Positions 20,801-26,950 of a stretch of DNA of 32,770 nucleotides are shown here, one piece after another. Position 1 is the first letter of the stretch. The number at the start of each line of letters is the position of its first letter. A program made the position numbers and the translations under genes. The DNA is from Apostichopus californicus (taxonomy: Eukaryota > Echinodermata > Holothuroidea > Aspidochirotida > Stichopodidae): contig JAIPMN010001393.1 in NCBI GenBank assembly GCA_020650975.1, positions 1,952 through 34,721 of the forward strand, written 5' to 3'. The notes beneath the pieces were generated by a model, which was not told the origin of the DNA, did no database searches, and saw only the letters and a program-made list of their open reading frames with translations.

Positions 20801-23560
20801 TTCAATGTTCTGGAAACTGACAATGGGGAAGAATTGAGTCTCTGAGGTTGAAGTAGTTACTCACTTCAATATCAGATTGTCCACTAATATAGTATTCTAT
20901 ATAGGTAGCAGGAGTCTAATGTAATTTATAATTGGCTCTTACGGTACTCAAGTTACTGCGGTTGAAATCTGCATACTGCTGGTCTATCTTATGGTAGATT
21001 TGGAAAGGTCGTTGGGGGTGCAGTACAACAATATTACCAGCTTTGAGAGGCATGGTCAATCGGAGCATCGATTGGGCATGTATCGGGGAGATGAATGGAG
21101 TAATTAGAAACTTCAGAGGGGAACAAGCTCGCTGTACTTGTACCTACCAACAGAAAATGGTCACATTCTCCATGATCATGAATGCAGCATATAGCCTATG
21201 TTAAATGTAACCTGTTCTATAAATTAACACCAAGGGGTCAGAAAGCCAACAGAGGTTGTACACTTGGAAATATCCCTGTGATGTTCGTGGCTGAGCACCA
21301 GCTGATATATTAAGCCTCTTTTTGATGACTGTTCAGAAAGCTGGCTTGTAGATGCCACGTACCGCACGCACTTATGCCTCTGGCTCCACCACATACTTCT
21401 TCATCAGTAGTTGCCCAAAAGTTTTAGAAAGCTTAAAAATTGCCACAAGTTCCCAAAATGACTTTGCTTGAAAGTTCCGTTCCTCTGACATTTAGGATTG
21501 TTAGAAATAGACAACAAAATGTCTCAAATGTGGGCAGAAAGTTGCTGTCAAACTTTGAGCAGGGGTGGCCATTATCTGACTTTCTAGCATATTTGTGGTG
21601 GGGGGAGGGGAGGGAGAAGGGAGGGGTAGGGGTGAAGGCAATACTGATGACCTTTAGCCTCAGCATTTGAGTCGTACACAGAGACCTAATTGCATCGTGT
21701 TTTGCCATTTCAAATAACTTCTTCATATTTTGTCCTACCTTTTACAGCAACAGACCTCGCTTTTAACCTCCCCTAGTGTGGAGATGGTACCGGCATTACC
21801 AGGCACCCTGCCTCACCAACTGACAGCACATCCTTCTGCCACTCATTTCCAATTGGGCAATCCAGTAAGAGCTTTTACCGTAAATCATTTTCTATTCTGA
21901 AAAAACAACCCCAATTGTGTTAAGGCATTGTGTCAAAGAGAAAAAGGCTGCAGCAGCTGCAAACTCCCCTGCAGCAAGGCTGCATCAATTCCAAACTTTA
22001 TTAAAGTGATTATCTCAGCAGTACCTATTGTGTGAAACTGCACAGCACAGCAAAGCACAAAAGATTATATCCTATGCAGCCTGGCTACAGCCCCTCGGCA
22101 TCCTAGTTTTTACAGTGCCTTAGAAATGTTGACAATCATTTTAAAAGTAAAGGGGCAAGAATTAACCCAGCAAATTCAACATCAGAAAGGTTGAAGGGAT
22201 GTGTTACCGTGACGGCCAAGTGAGAGCATTGACTGGCAAATTGAGGGGTGTTAATTATGGGCCCGTTGGAGTCAAAGAGATAGAAAATGCAGACGAAAGC
22301 CATCAGATTTGGGAAGGAGTTAGTTTAGGTAGTGGGTGTTGCCTCGGTGTTAAGATGTTACCAAGTATTGTGGGCTTGTTAGGTTGTGGTGCAGATGTCG
22401 GATGAACACGAGGAAAGACAAATTTGAACATCCGTGTAACCTGTTGAGGAAGCCTGTCTTAAGCTTTAGTATATTGCAAAGTCATTACCATCCCACGTAG
22501 CAAGTGTCATTCAACAGCTGAGAGAAATTACAGTAAAAAATATTTCTGACTAGATTCCAGTTTTGGGCAGGTATGAAGAAGAAGTATGTACTTTTTGTTC
22601 TCAGTGTCAAATGTTGATCATTTGTCAAATTTTTATCAGAATTATTCCTCCTCTCCTCCTACAGTTACAAACATCTGCTTATGCAGCACATTTAGGTCAA
22701 GGTTACCACCAGACGGCTGGACACCAGATACTTCAACCTATCTCAATGGAAGTAAGTATATATTCTCTGTATATTATTACATCATTAGTACTTTTATATC
22801 CTATCCAGATCCAATATCCAGCCAGTCTGTATATTAAAGTACATAAATGCTCATTGATGAACATGCTGTACATTTTTGTACAAGCTGCGGCAAAAGTGCA
22901 TTCAAGAGCACAGTATAGTACTACAGCCAGTACACTACACTGTAGTATGGTAGACTATAGTTATAGTACAGTACACTACAGCATAGTACAGGACAGCATA
23001 TAACAGGACAGCATAGCACAGTGCAATACAGCATAGTACAGTATAGCATAGTACAGTATAGAATAATACAGCATAGCACAGTGCAATACAGTATAGCATA
23101 GTACAGTATAGAATAATACAGCATAGCACAGTACAGCATAGCACAGTGCAATACAGCATATAGCATAGTACAGTATAGAATAATACAGCATAGCACAGTA
23201 CAGCATAGCACAGTGCAATACAACATAGTACAGTTATAGCATAATACATTACAGCATAGTACAATACAGCATAACACAGTATAATACAGTATAGCATAGT
23301 ACAGTATAGCATAATACAGTACAGCATAGTACACTACAGTATATTGCAACACTGTACATAACAATGCAATACAAAAGGATACATGATTTGTGTCATCTTG
23401 AATGCAATTGATGAGGTAGGTTGTGAAGGTTCAACAATTTCAAAATTAAATATTTGAATATTTTACTATTTCACAATTACAGGCTGATCACGGTCTGGAC
23501 GATTCCACTACAACTGCTCATCAATACTATTCAGCCCTCGCTGCCATGCAACCCAAATAG
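3230..23560 (+). CDS. RBMS: RBMS-family RNA-binding protein gene, coding span (5' partial, nine exons)
   Basis: Spliced coding span of an RNA-binding motif, single-stranded-interacting (RBMS/MSSP, shep-like) protein. Exons are 3230-3288, 5457-5548, 15924-16084, 17095-17156, 17862-17964, 20016-20157, 21748-21864, 22665-22751 and 23483-23560. They total 901 nt: one base of a split codon plus 299 codons and TAG, with no frame conflict. In the visible fragment, residues 1-50 are the second half of RRM1 (RNP1 KGYGFVDF at 19-26). Residues 51-58 are the short inter-RRM linker QQEQDPTN. Residues 59 to about 135 are RRM2 (RNP2 LYISSL at 59-64, RNP1 KGVGFARM at 98-105). The rest is a disordered tail rich in Q, P, A and H. 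Known family members bind AU-rich single-stranded RNA or DNA and act in mRNA stability, translation and neuronal or developmental regulation; that role is carried over by homology. The N-terminus and RRM1 RNP2 lie upstream of the window. Family assignment is very strong. Orthology to one of the vertebrate RBMS1/2/3 genes cannot be decided, as invertebrates usually carry a single gene. Confidence 0.95.
3289..5456 (+). other. RBMS intron (2.17 kb, phase 1)
   Basis: Bounded by donor GTAAGA and an acceptor preceded by a CT microsatellite at about 5420-5446. Contents are AT-rich, with a poly-C run at 3834-3846. The small open frames around 3716-4005 come from the pyrimidine-rich stretch and look spurious. 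No RNA gene or mobile element is recognised. Confidence 0.85.
5457..5548 (+). CDS. RBMS: RBMS coding exon: RRM1 RNP1 and C-terminal half (residues 20-50)
   Basis: The exon is preceded by a (CT)n-rich polypyrimidine tract and TTTTAG at 5451-5456, and followed by donor GTATGT. It completes the split glycine and reads [10 protein letters not shown] through GILAQMAK. This supplies the aromatic RNP1 residues of RRM1 (KGYGFVDF), which stack on RNA bases in the family, and the alpha2 helix with its [13 protein letters not shown] pattern. It ends in phase 0 after the lysine of QMAK, the same place where the vertebrate proteins pass from RRM1 to the QQEQDPTN linker. The next exon is 10.4 kb away. Confidence 0.96.
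6501..6531 (+). repeat. Short near-perfect hairpin
   Basis: CAGTCTTCGTCGTC and GACGACGAGACTG are inverted copies that differ only by one bulged T, around a GTTG-like loop. The stem is about 13 bp and GC-rich in an AT-rich intron. It is too short for a typical animal pre-miRNA. Confidence 0.7.
7045..7338. mobile_element. Non-autonomous hAT-like MITE, copy 1
   Basis: The left terminus is CAGGCGCGTAGCCAAGG. The right terminus, reversed, is CATGCGCATAGCCAGG, giving imperfect terminal inverted repeats starting with CA. The flanks GGCCTATG (7037-7044) and GTCCTATG (7339-7346) are an 8-bp target duplication with one mismatch, as in the hAT superfamily. Next to the left end a G-run is followed by a C-run, forming a potential hairpin. 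At 294 bp it has no transposase. An ungapped 78-base core (7172-7249) is shared with the element at 29980-30298, which confirms a family. The open frames across it are fortuitous. Confidence 0.8.
10967..11000. repeat. Short GGCTGCAGCCTTC direct repeat
   Basis: GGCTGCAGCCTTCAGCA at 10967 and GGCTGCAGCCTTCAGCA at 10988, period 21, both also self-complementary around CTGCAG. A similar GCTGCAG/CAAGGCTGCA cluster occurs at about 21946-21986. Confidence 0.7.
12554..12755. repeat. Two-copy tandem repeat, period 106
   Basis: Copy 1 is 12554-12659 and copy 2 is 12660-12755. Both begin GCTTGTAGCATGCCAT and contain an A-run plus T-run, CGATAATCTTGCCTC, and CTGTTCACTACTAAAAACT. The copies differ by scattered substitutions and small indels, so this is a fairly recent local duplication in the large intron. 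Confidence 0.9.
14797..14854. repeat. (TA)n microsatellite
   Basis: About 58 bases of alternating TA, broken only by single C and G changes (TACATA, TGTATA), which make it nearly self-complementary. The Tyr/Ile-rich open frames here are translation artefacts. Confidence 0.95.
15080..15101. repeat. Poly-T tract (22 bases)
   Basis: An uninterrupted run of T in the large intron. It may be a remnant of a minus-strand retroposed poly-A tail, but no retroelement body is recognised next to it. Confidence 0.9.
15924..16084 (+). CDS. RBMS: RBMS coding exon: inter-RRM linker and most of RRM2 (residues 51-104)
   Basis: The acceptor TTATTTGCAG ends at 15923 and the donor is GTAATT at 16085. The exon encodes [20 protein letters not shown], then [20 protein letters not shown], then [14 protein letters not shown]. 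It starts in phase 0 and ends two bases into an arginine codon. RNP2 of RRM2 is LYISSL and RNP1 is KGVGFARM, whose last residue lies in the next exon. [12 protein letters not shown] and [10 protein letters not shown] are hallmark strings of the RBMS family, and this exon gives the firmest family call in the window. An in-frame ATG upstream, within the intron, is not part of the coding sequence. Confidence 0.97.
16085..17094 (+). other. RBMS intron within RRM2 (1.01 kb)
   Basis: Splits an arginine codon after its second base. The only notable content is the palindromic element at 16854-16955, which lies about 140 bases before the next exon. The open frames on both strands around it are artefacts of the palindrome. 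Confidence 0.85.
16854..16955. mobile_element. Palindromic MITE-like element (102 bp)
   Basis: The arms ATACCGGTGTGACAGGA (16854-16870) and TCCTGTTACACCGGTAT (16939-16955) are inverted copies with one mismatch in 17. Inside them, CCCCCCTGAA pairs with TTCAGGGGGG, and ATATTCCCCCC with GGGGGGAATAT at the centre. Nearly the whole unit can therefore fold into one hairpin. No clear target duplication was found. It may be a foldback MITE or a structured satellite monomer. Confidence 0.65.
17095..17156 (+). CDS. RBMS: RBMS coding exon: RRM2 alpha2 region (residues 104-125)
   Basis: The acceptor is TTTTTCAG at 17087-17094 and the donor is GTAAGT at 17157. One base completes the arginine of GFAR; then comes [20 protein letters not shown] and the first base of a glycine codon. 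It corresponds to MESTEKCEAVIGHFNGK in vertebrate RBMS1, the alpha2 helix and following loop of RRM2. At 62 nt it is easy for gene finders to miss. A 705-bp intron with a 76-bp minisatellite follows. Confidence 0.95.
17230..17646. repeat. Minisatellite, period about 76 bp
   Basis: The landmark AATGTGTTCAG occurs at 17354, 17430, 17507 and 17582 (spacings 76, 77, 75). Each unit also has CAGGTACAATTAGGGGTCAAAATACAG-like sequence (given here in outline) and GGTATATAAGGGATTAAAATAAA. More degenerate half-units precede the first full copy. It fills most of the 705-bp intron 17157-17861. Confidence 0.92.
17862..17964 (+). CDS. RBMS: RBMS coding exon: end of RRM2 and polyglutamine linker (residues 125-159)
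   Basis: The acceptor is CTTTTCCAG ending at 17861 and the donor is GTAAGT at 17965. It completes the glycine and encodes [17 protein letters not shown], then a basic/Gln stretch [28 protein letters not shown] is the last beta strand of RRM2 and is nearly invariant in the family. The six-glutamine run is encoded by mixed CAG/CAA codons at 17927-17944, so it is not a pure CAG microsatellite. The basic NKKR segment just after the RRM probably extends the RNA contact; this is inference by position. It ends two bases into a glycine codon. Confidence 0.96.
17965..20015 (+). other. RBMS intron (2.05 kb)
   Basis: Bounded by GTAAGT and TTTCTACAG, splitting a glycine codon after its second base. It contains poly-C at 18620-18631 and a perfect 9-bp-stem inverted repeat at 19087-19111 (AAACAGTTG / CAACTGTTT, loop of 7). 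No cassette exon with RBMS similarity was found, although vertebrate paralogs have alternative exons in this part of the protein. Confidence 0.85.
20016..20157 (+). CDS. RBMS: RBMS coding exon: low-complexity tail, first part (residues 159-206)
   Basis: The acceptor TTTCTACAG ends at 20015 and the donor is GTAAGT at 20158. It completes a glycine and encodes [20 protein letters not shown], then [20 protein letters not shown] and YLMQPQI. There is no folded domain. The segment is rich in A, Q, P, Y and H, as in the vertebrate tails (compare vertebrate motifs such as YILQHPG and WMQPQPY with FLQHPT and YLMQPQ). Frame and splice sites are excellent and it ends in phase 0. Sequence similarity is weaker than in the RRMs, but QHP and MQPQ support the call. 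Confidence 0.93.
20158..21747 (+). other. RBMS intron (1.59 kb)
   Basis: Phase 0 intron with a TA-rich start and a G-rich, quadruplex-capable tract at 21597-21632. The minus-strand open frame at 20187-20570 has no motif I recognise and no splice context, so it is not called a gene. Confidence 0.85.
21597..21632 (+). other. Intronic G-rich tract with quadruplex potential
   Basis: Runs of 3 to 6 G separated by A, AGAA or TA (GGGGGGAGGGGAGGG, then GAAGGGAGGGG). It lies about 115 bases upstream of the acceptor of a symmetric, possibly skippable exon. Confidence 0.65.
21748..21864 (+). CDS. RBMS: RBMS coding exon: low-complexity tail, second part (residues 207-245)
   Basis: The acceptor TTTTACAG ends at 21747 and the donor is GTAAGA at 21865. 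Its 39 codons, phase 0 on both sides, read [20 protein letters not shown] and then [31 protein letters not shown] resembles the vertebrate segment beginning LTPSMEHT. Because it is symmetric (phase 0/0), it could be skipped without a frameshift. An intronic G-rich tract lies about 115 bases upstream of its acceptor. Confidence 0.92.
21865..22664 (+). other. RBMS intron (800 bp, phase 0)
   Basis: Contains a GCTGCAG-rich patch near 21946-21986 and an open frame at 22199-22405 without recognisable similarity. Nothing else is supported. Confidence 0.85.
22665..22751 (+). CDS. RBMS: RBMS coding exon: low-complexity tail, third part (residues 246-274)
   Basis: The acceptor is CTCCTCCTACAG ending at 22664 and the donor is GTAAGT at 22752. 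The 29 codons, phase 0/0, read [20 protein letters not shown] and then QILQPISME. The segment is rich in Gln, His and Ala, like the pre-C-terminal region of RBMS proteins. It is a second symmetric exon that could be a cassette. An open frame runs through it into both introns, but splice sites and homology limit the coding part to this interval. Confidence 0.92.
22909..23345. repeat. Pentamer-based satellite with higher-order units
   Basis: About 437 bases built of five-base units such as ACAGT, ATAGC, ATAGT, ATAGA, ATAAT and GCAAT (loosely RYAGY). A 20-base block starting GCATAGCACAGTGC recurs at 23011, 23071, 23136 and 23203, so a higher-order unit of 60 to 67 bp has formed on the pentamer. 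It occupies most of the last intron (22752-23482). The long Tyr/Cys/Leu-rich minus-strand frames through it are artefacts. Confidence 0.95.
23483..23560 (+). CDS. RBMS: RBMS terminal coding exon with stop codon (residues 275-299)
   Basis: The acceptor is CACAATTACAG ending at 23482. The exon encodes [20 protein letters not shown] and then AMQPK, followed by TAG at 23558-23560. Vertebrate RBMS proteins end in a similar motif with an acidic/His start (DHSPY) and a QPNK-type terminus, so this is taken as the natural C-terminus. No plausible donor is needed, and AT-rich 3' UTR follows directly. The coding sequence ends 138 bases plus 78 bases after a large pentamer satellite in the preceding intron. 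Confidence 0.93.
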   Translation, partial: ADHGLDDSTTTAHQYYSALAAMQPK

Positions 23561-24084
23561 TGGCACTTGCCACTCCTTCAGCAGCTGCCATCAGAGTGAG
23601 GTTCCAGCACCCCAGGAGAAAACCTGCCACCCAAAAAACCAAGCCGAGGCATTCTAAGAAAAATATGTTGCAATAAAATGCTACCGTTGAGATGATGCCG
23701 TTGGCCCATACTTCTCCACACTGTAGCAACATGAGCCTTGATGCCAGAGAAGAGCGTTGACCTTTTTAAATTTATGCATATTCATGGATTCAAAAGCAAG
23801 GATTAGGAATTGTTCATGTCTAGCCTAAAGCGCAGACATATTTCGGAGAAAACTTTTGTGCGAACTTTGAAATTCCATGTTTGATTATCAGGAAGAGATA
23901 GAAAGAAAAGAAAGAATTAGTAAGAGAGAAAAGGGAAAAAAAATAAAACAGGTCAGATGAGAGTAAATTGAAATGTTGAAAGCATGAGAATTGAGAGGGG
24001 GAAAACAAAGAGTATTAAGTAATAGAATAATTAGTATTGAAGATTAAAAATCAGAAAAATTTTATTCATCTTATTATTATTGTA

Positions 24085-24090
24085 AATAAA
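24085..24090 (+). promoter_or_regulatory. Candidate proximal poly(A) signal overlapping a Pumilio-type element
   Basis: AATAAA lies inside TGTAAATAAA at 24081-24090, about 525 bases after the stop codon. TGTAAATA matches the Pumilio response element. A T-rich run follows at about 24115-24122. Whether it is used is unknown. Confidence 0.45.
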
Positions 24091-24947
24091 GTTAGGATCT
24101 TTAAGAAGTCATTAAATTTTTTTACGAGAGAAAAAAAAAAAGATGCAAATGAAAAACGAGATAAAAATGAAAAAAGAAGAGAGAGAGATAAAGAAAATGG
24201 AACCAAAAAAAAAAGTGAAAATTGTTTGTTTTCCAGCCAAGTTGTGAAATGTGTGAAACTTTGTGGCCTGTTTGATGTTCAAATGAAAGTCTGAGCCTTT
24301 GTAGTTTTAATGATGCATTTGATTGGTGGAAGCATTTGTGTAGTAAAGTAGCCAAAAAAAAAGAAGATAAAATAAAACAGATGCAACCATATAAAGACAG
24401 TTATTCCTTTGAAAAGAAATCGGTACCGCCAACCCCCCCCCCCCCTTACCCTTCCCTCTCACTAAGAGACTGCCAATATATATACTGACTATAAAATGTG
24501 TCCCCTCAACCAAAATACCCTGGATTCTTTTTAAACTTTTTTGGGGGTGGGGGGATGGTGAACAAGCAGTAAAAAAATACTTTCAGGAATCGGTGTTTAC
24601 TCTACAAAAATATTTTCTTTTTACCATACAGTAAGTTTAGTAACAAAAATGTGTAAATTCTTTATTTCTTTCTTTTTTCTTCTTTTATTTTCTTCTGCAG
24701 TTGTTTGATTTGATTCGATTATTTTCTTTTTTCAAACTGCCTTCTTTTTTTAATCTTTTTTAAAAAAAATGGCAAGATCGACATGAGAAGTTATTACTCA
24801 GACAAATAATGAAGTTTTGAACAGCTCCCACCGATGATGTTGAAGAACAAAGGAAAAAGTGACTGTAAAAAAAAATTCAAGCAAACTTTTGTCACAATGT
24901 TTTTAACAAACTTGATGAGATTGGAGGGATTAGAGAGAGTTGTGATT

Positions 24948-24991
24948 ATCCTAGCATCGATACGAGATCATCCTAGCATCGATACCGTAAA
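24948..24991. repeat. Short 22-bp tandem duplication
   Basis: ATCCTAGCATCGATAC is present at 24948 and again at 24970, each followed by G or C. It is a small local duplication in the 3' UTR. Confidence 0.8.
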
Positions 24992-26924
24992 AGCAAATTG
25001 TCACTTTGCTTTAAACTTGCTCAAGAGTATTGTCATGATTATTACAGTAATTTTTACTCTTTTTTTGGCTTGGGGGGAGGGGGGGGGGGGTTAGTAGGTC
25101 AATTCTTTCATGATGAAACATTCTGTTGTATATAGAAATTCTTTTCCACACTTTTCTGGTGACTTTTTTTGTCACATTTGGGATTGTTGTTTTTGGTGAT
25201 TTTCTTTCCTTTTTTCCTTACTTTGTTTTTTACCATTGTTGGTCATTCTTCTGAGACATTTGATACCTCAAAAGTGCTGTTGATAGAAAAAGTCTGTGCT
25301 TGTTTTCTTCTTTGCCTATTTTTTTTGGGGGGGGGGGCGGGATTGGGCTTTTATCTTTTTCTTATTTGTTTTTGTTCTTTTAATATTTAGTTTTTGTTTT
25401 TCTCTTTTTCAAAAATATCGGTTGTTGCTGCTTTTTACATTTTTGCACCAAAAAGAAAGAAGACAACAACAGCCTTTATTTTTTGAATAAAGACGAAAAA
25501 AAAAATGTTCTTTTCGACAACTCATGAATGAAAACAACTGGTTAATTAATTCTAAGCTTCAGGAAACCTCATTTCTCTTCGTTTTTTCTTTTTCTTTTTG
25601 GAGGATGGATGGAGTAAAAGCTGTAGACGACTTGTTTTTGTAGGTTTGGATAATAATTTATTTTTGATACAAACGTAGAACTGGTGTACAGACAATTTTT
25701 AAGGATTAATTGTATAAAAGAAAAAAAAGACAAATATGATAAATTTCTTCCCTGCACAAAAAGAAATGTCTTTGAAAAAGTTGTGCTTTACTTAGAACCA
25801 CTCTGTTGCCTTGAAAACAATAAACCACTATTTAGGCTGAAGGGTGCAGGAAAACCTAGCAAAATAAAACTATTCATAGGGAAACAGTGTTCTTGCAATT
25901 GTCTGCTTCCTATTATCTTTGTTAAACTTTTTTTTGCCTTCTTTCAAAAAGCAAAATGATGTTTGCACAATACTTCTACTCACTTGGACACACACTTTCT
26001 CAGTTACCGTAGCAACAGCCGCAAAGATGTGCGCTTCGAACTCTCTCTGTGCGTCCGTTTTGGCTCCGTTTTATTATTAAGATGTCGTATCTTTATTGTT
26101 ATCCTTTTATTTTAAAATTTCTTTTGTCTTAAACTTTCTTTTGTTTTCTTTCGTTATGATTCCTTGAAATAGAATTTATATTGTTGGAGAGTCTTCCTTC
26201 CTTCATCATGTTTATGAAGAAGTTTTATTCATGTTAAATAAAAGAGAAATTAAGGCGTGTTTTAAAGCAATACAATGTCGATGTATTCAGATTTGAGAAA
26301 TCCAAAAAAAAAAAATTAAAATAACAAAGGGCATAGAAAGCTTTAATGCTTATCGTCACCAAACAAAGACTAGATTGGTGTTTTTATCCATTGTTCTGTG
26401 AGGATTGATTGCAATCAAGTTATTTGAATTCTCAACTGATAAAAAAAAATAAGTTACTTTTTAGTGTTTCTTGTGAACAGCATTTCCCAACTTCCATTCA
26501 TTCTTGCTTTGTTCTGTTGTTATGGTTTTTGTATTTTGTACTTGATTTATAAGGCAAAAAAAAATCATGATTTATAAAAAGATAAATCATTTTTGTATCA
26601 GGCATTGATATTTTGTTTTGGGAAATGCTGCAGATTTTTTATATTTATTTCTCTGTCTAGATCAAGGTGTTTATTATCTGTCTTTTTTGTTTCCAGTTGA
26701 CAGATCAAAATCAAAAATGGAAATAGTTTGATTTTTTTGTAATGGATAACTAAAGACAAAGCCATGTTGCTTCATCTTCATTACTGATTTTGATGTCATT
26801 TCTGTGTTTTTTGAACAAACATCGTGTTGTATCTTTCTTGGGAAAAAGTCTATCCTCTTAAGAGAATAAAAAAGTAAATAAATACAGTTCTATGTGGAAA
26901 TTTTTTCATGTCAATCATAGTGTA

Positions 26925-26930
26925 AATAAA
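26925..26930 (+). promoter_or_regulatory. Candidate distal poly(A) signal overlapping a Pumilio-type element
   Basis: AATAAA within TGTAAATAAA at 26921-26930, followed by GTTTTAACAAAGTAG and then T/GT-rich sequence. It is the last of a cluster (26237, 26865, 26925) and the best candidate for the main mRNA end. The same ten bases occur at 24081-24090. Confidence 0.5.
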
Positions 26931-26950
26931 GTTTTAACAAAGTAGTTTCT

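Larger units (their letters stand above)
23561..26950 (+). other. RBMS: Probable 3' UTR of the RBMS gene
   Basis: AT-rich sequence directly after the stop codon, with repeated AATAAA hexamers at 23672, 24085, 25486, 26237, 26865 and 26925. It includes a purine-rich stretch (about 23890-24225), poly-C and poly-G tracts (24433-24445, 25079-25090, 25327-25337) and long U-rich stretches (about 24650-24760 and 25140-25430). TGTAAATA at 24081 and 26921 and TGTATATA at 25127 match the Pumilio consensus TGTANATA. The end near 26950 is an inference from the last strong signal followed by T/GT-rich sequence. Vertebrate RBMS mRNAs also have long 3' UTRs. Open frames inside it are low-complexity and not coding. 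Confidence 0.65.

Noticed and set aside
22563-23003. 146-codon + strand open frame covering an RBMS exon
   Set aside because: Only 22665-22751 is coding. The frame continues into intron on both sides of perfect splice sites and then into the satellite.
22921-23364. Long minus-strand open frames rich in Tyr, Cys, Leu and Met
   Set aside because: They are the translation of the pentamer satellite, which happens to lack stops. Several frames are open at once and there is no domain or splice context.
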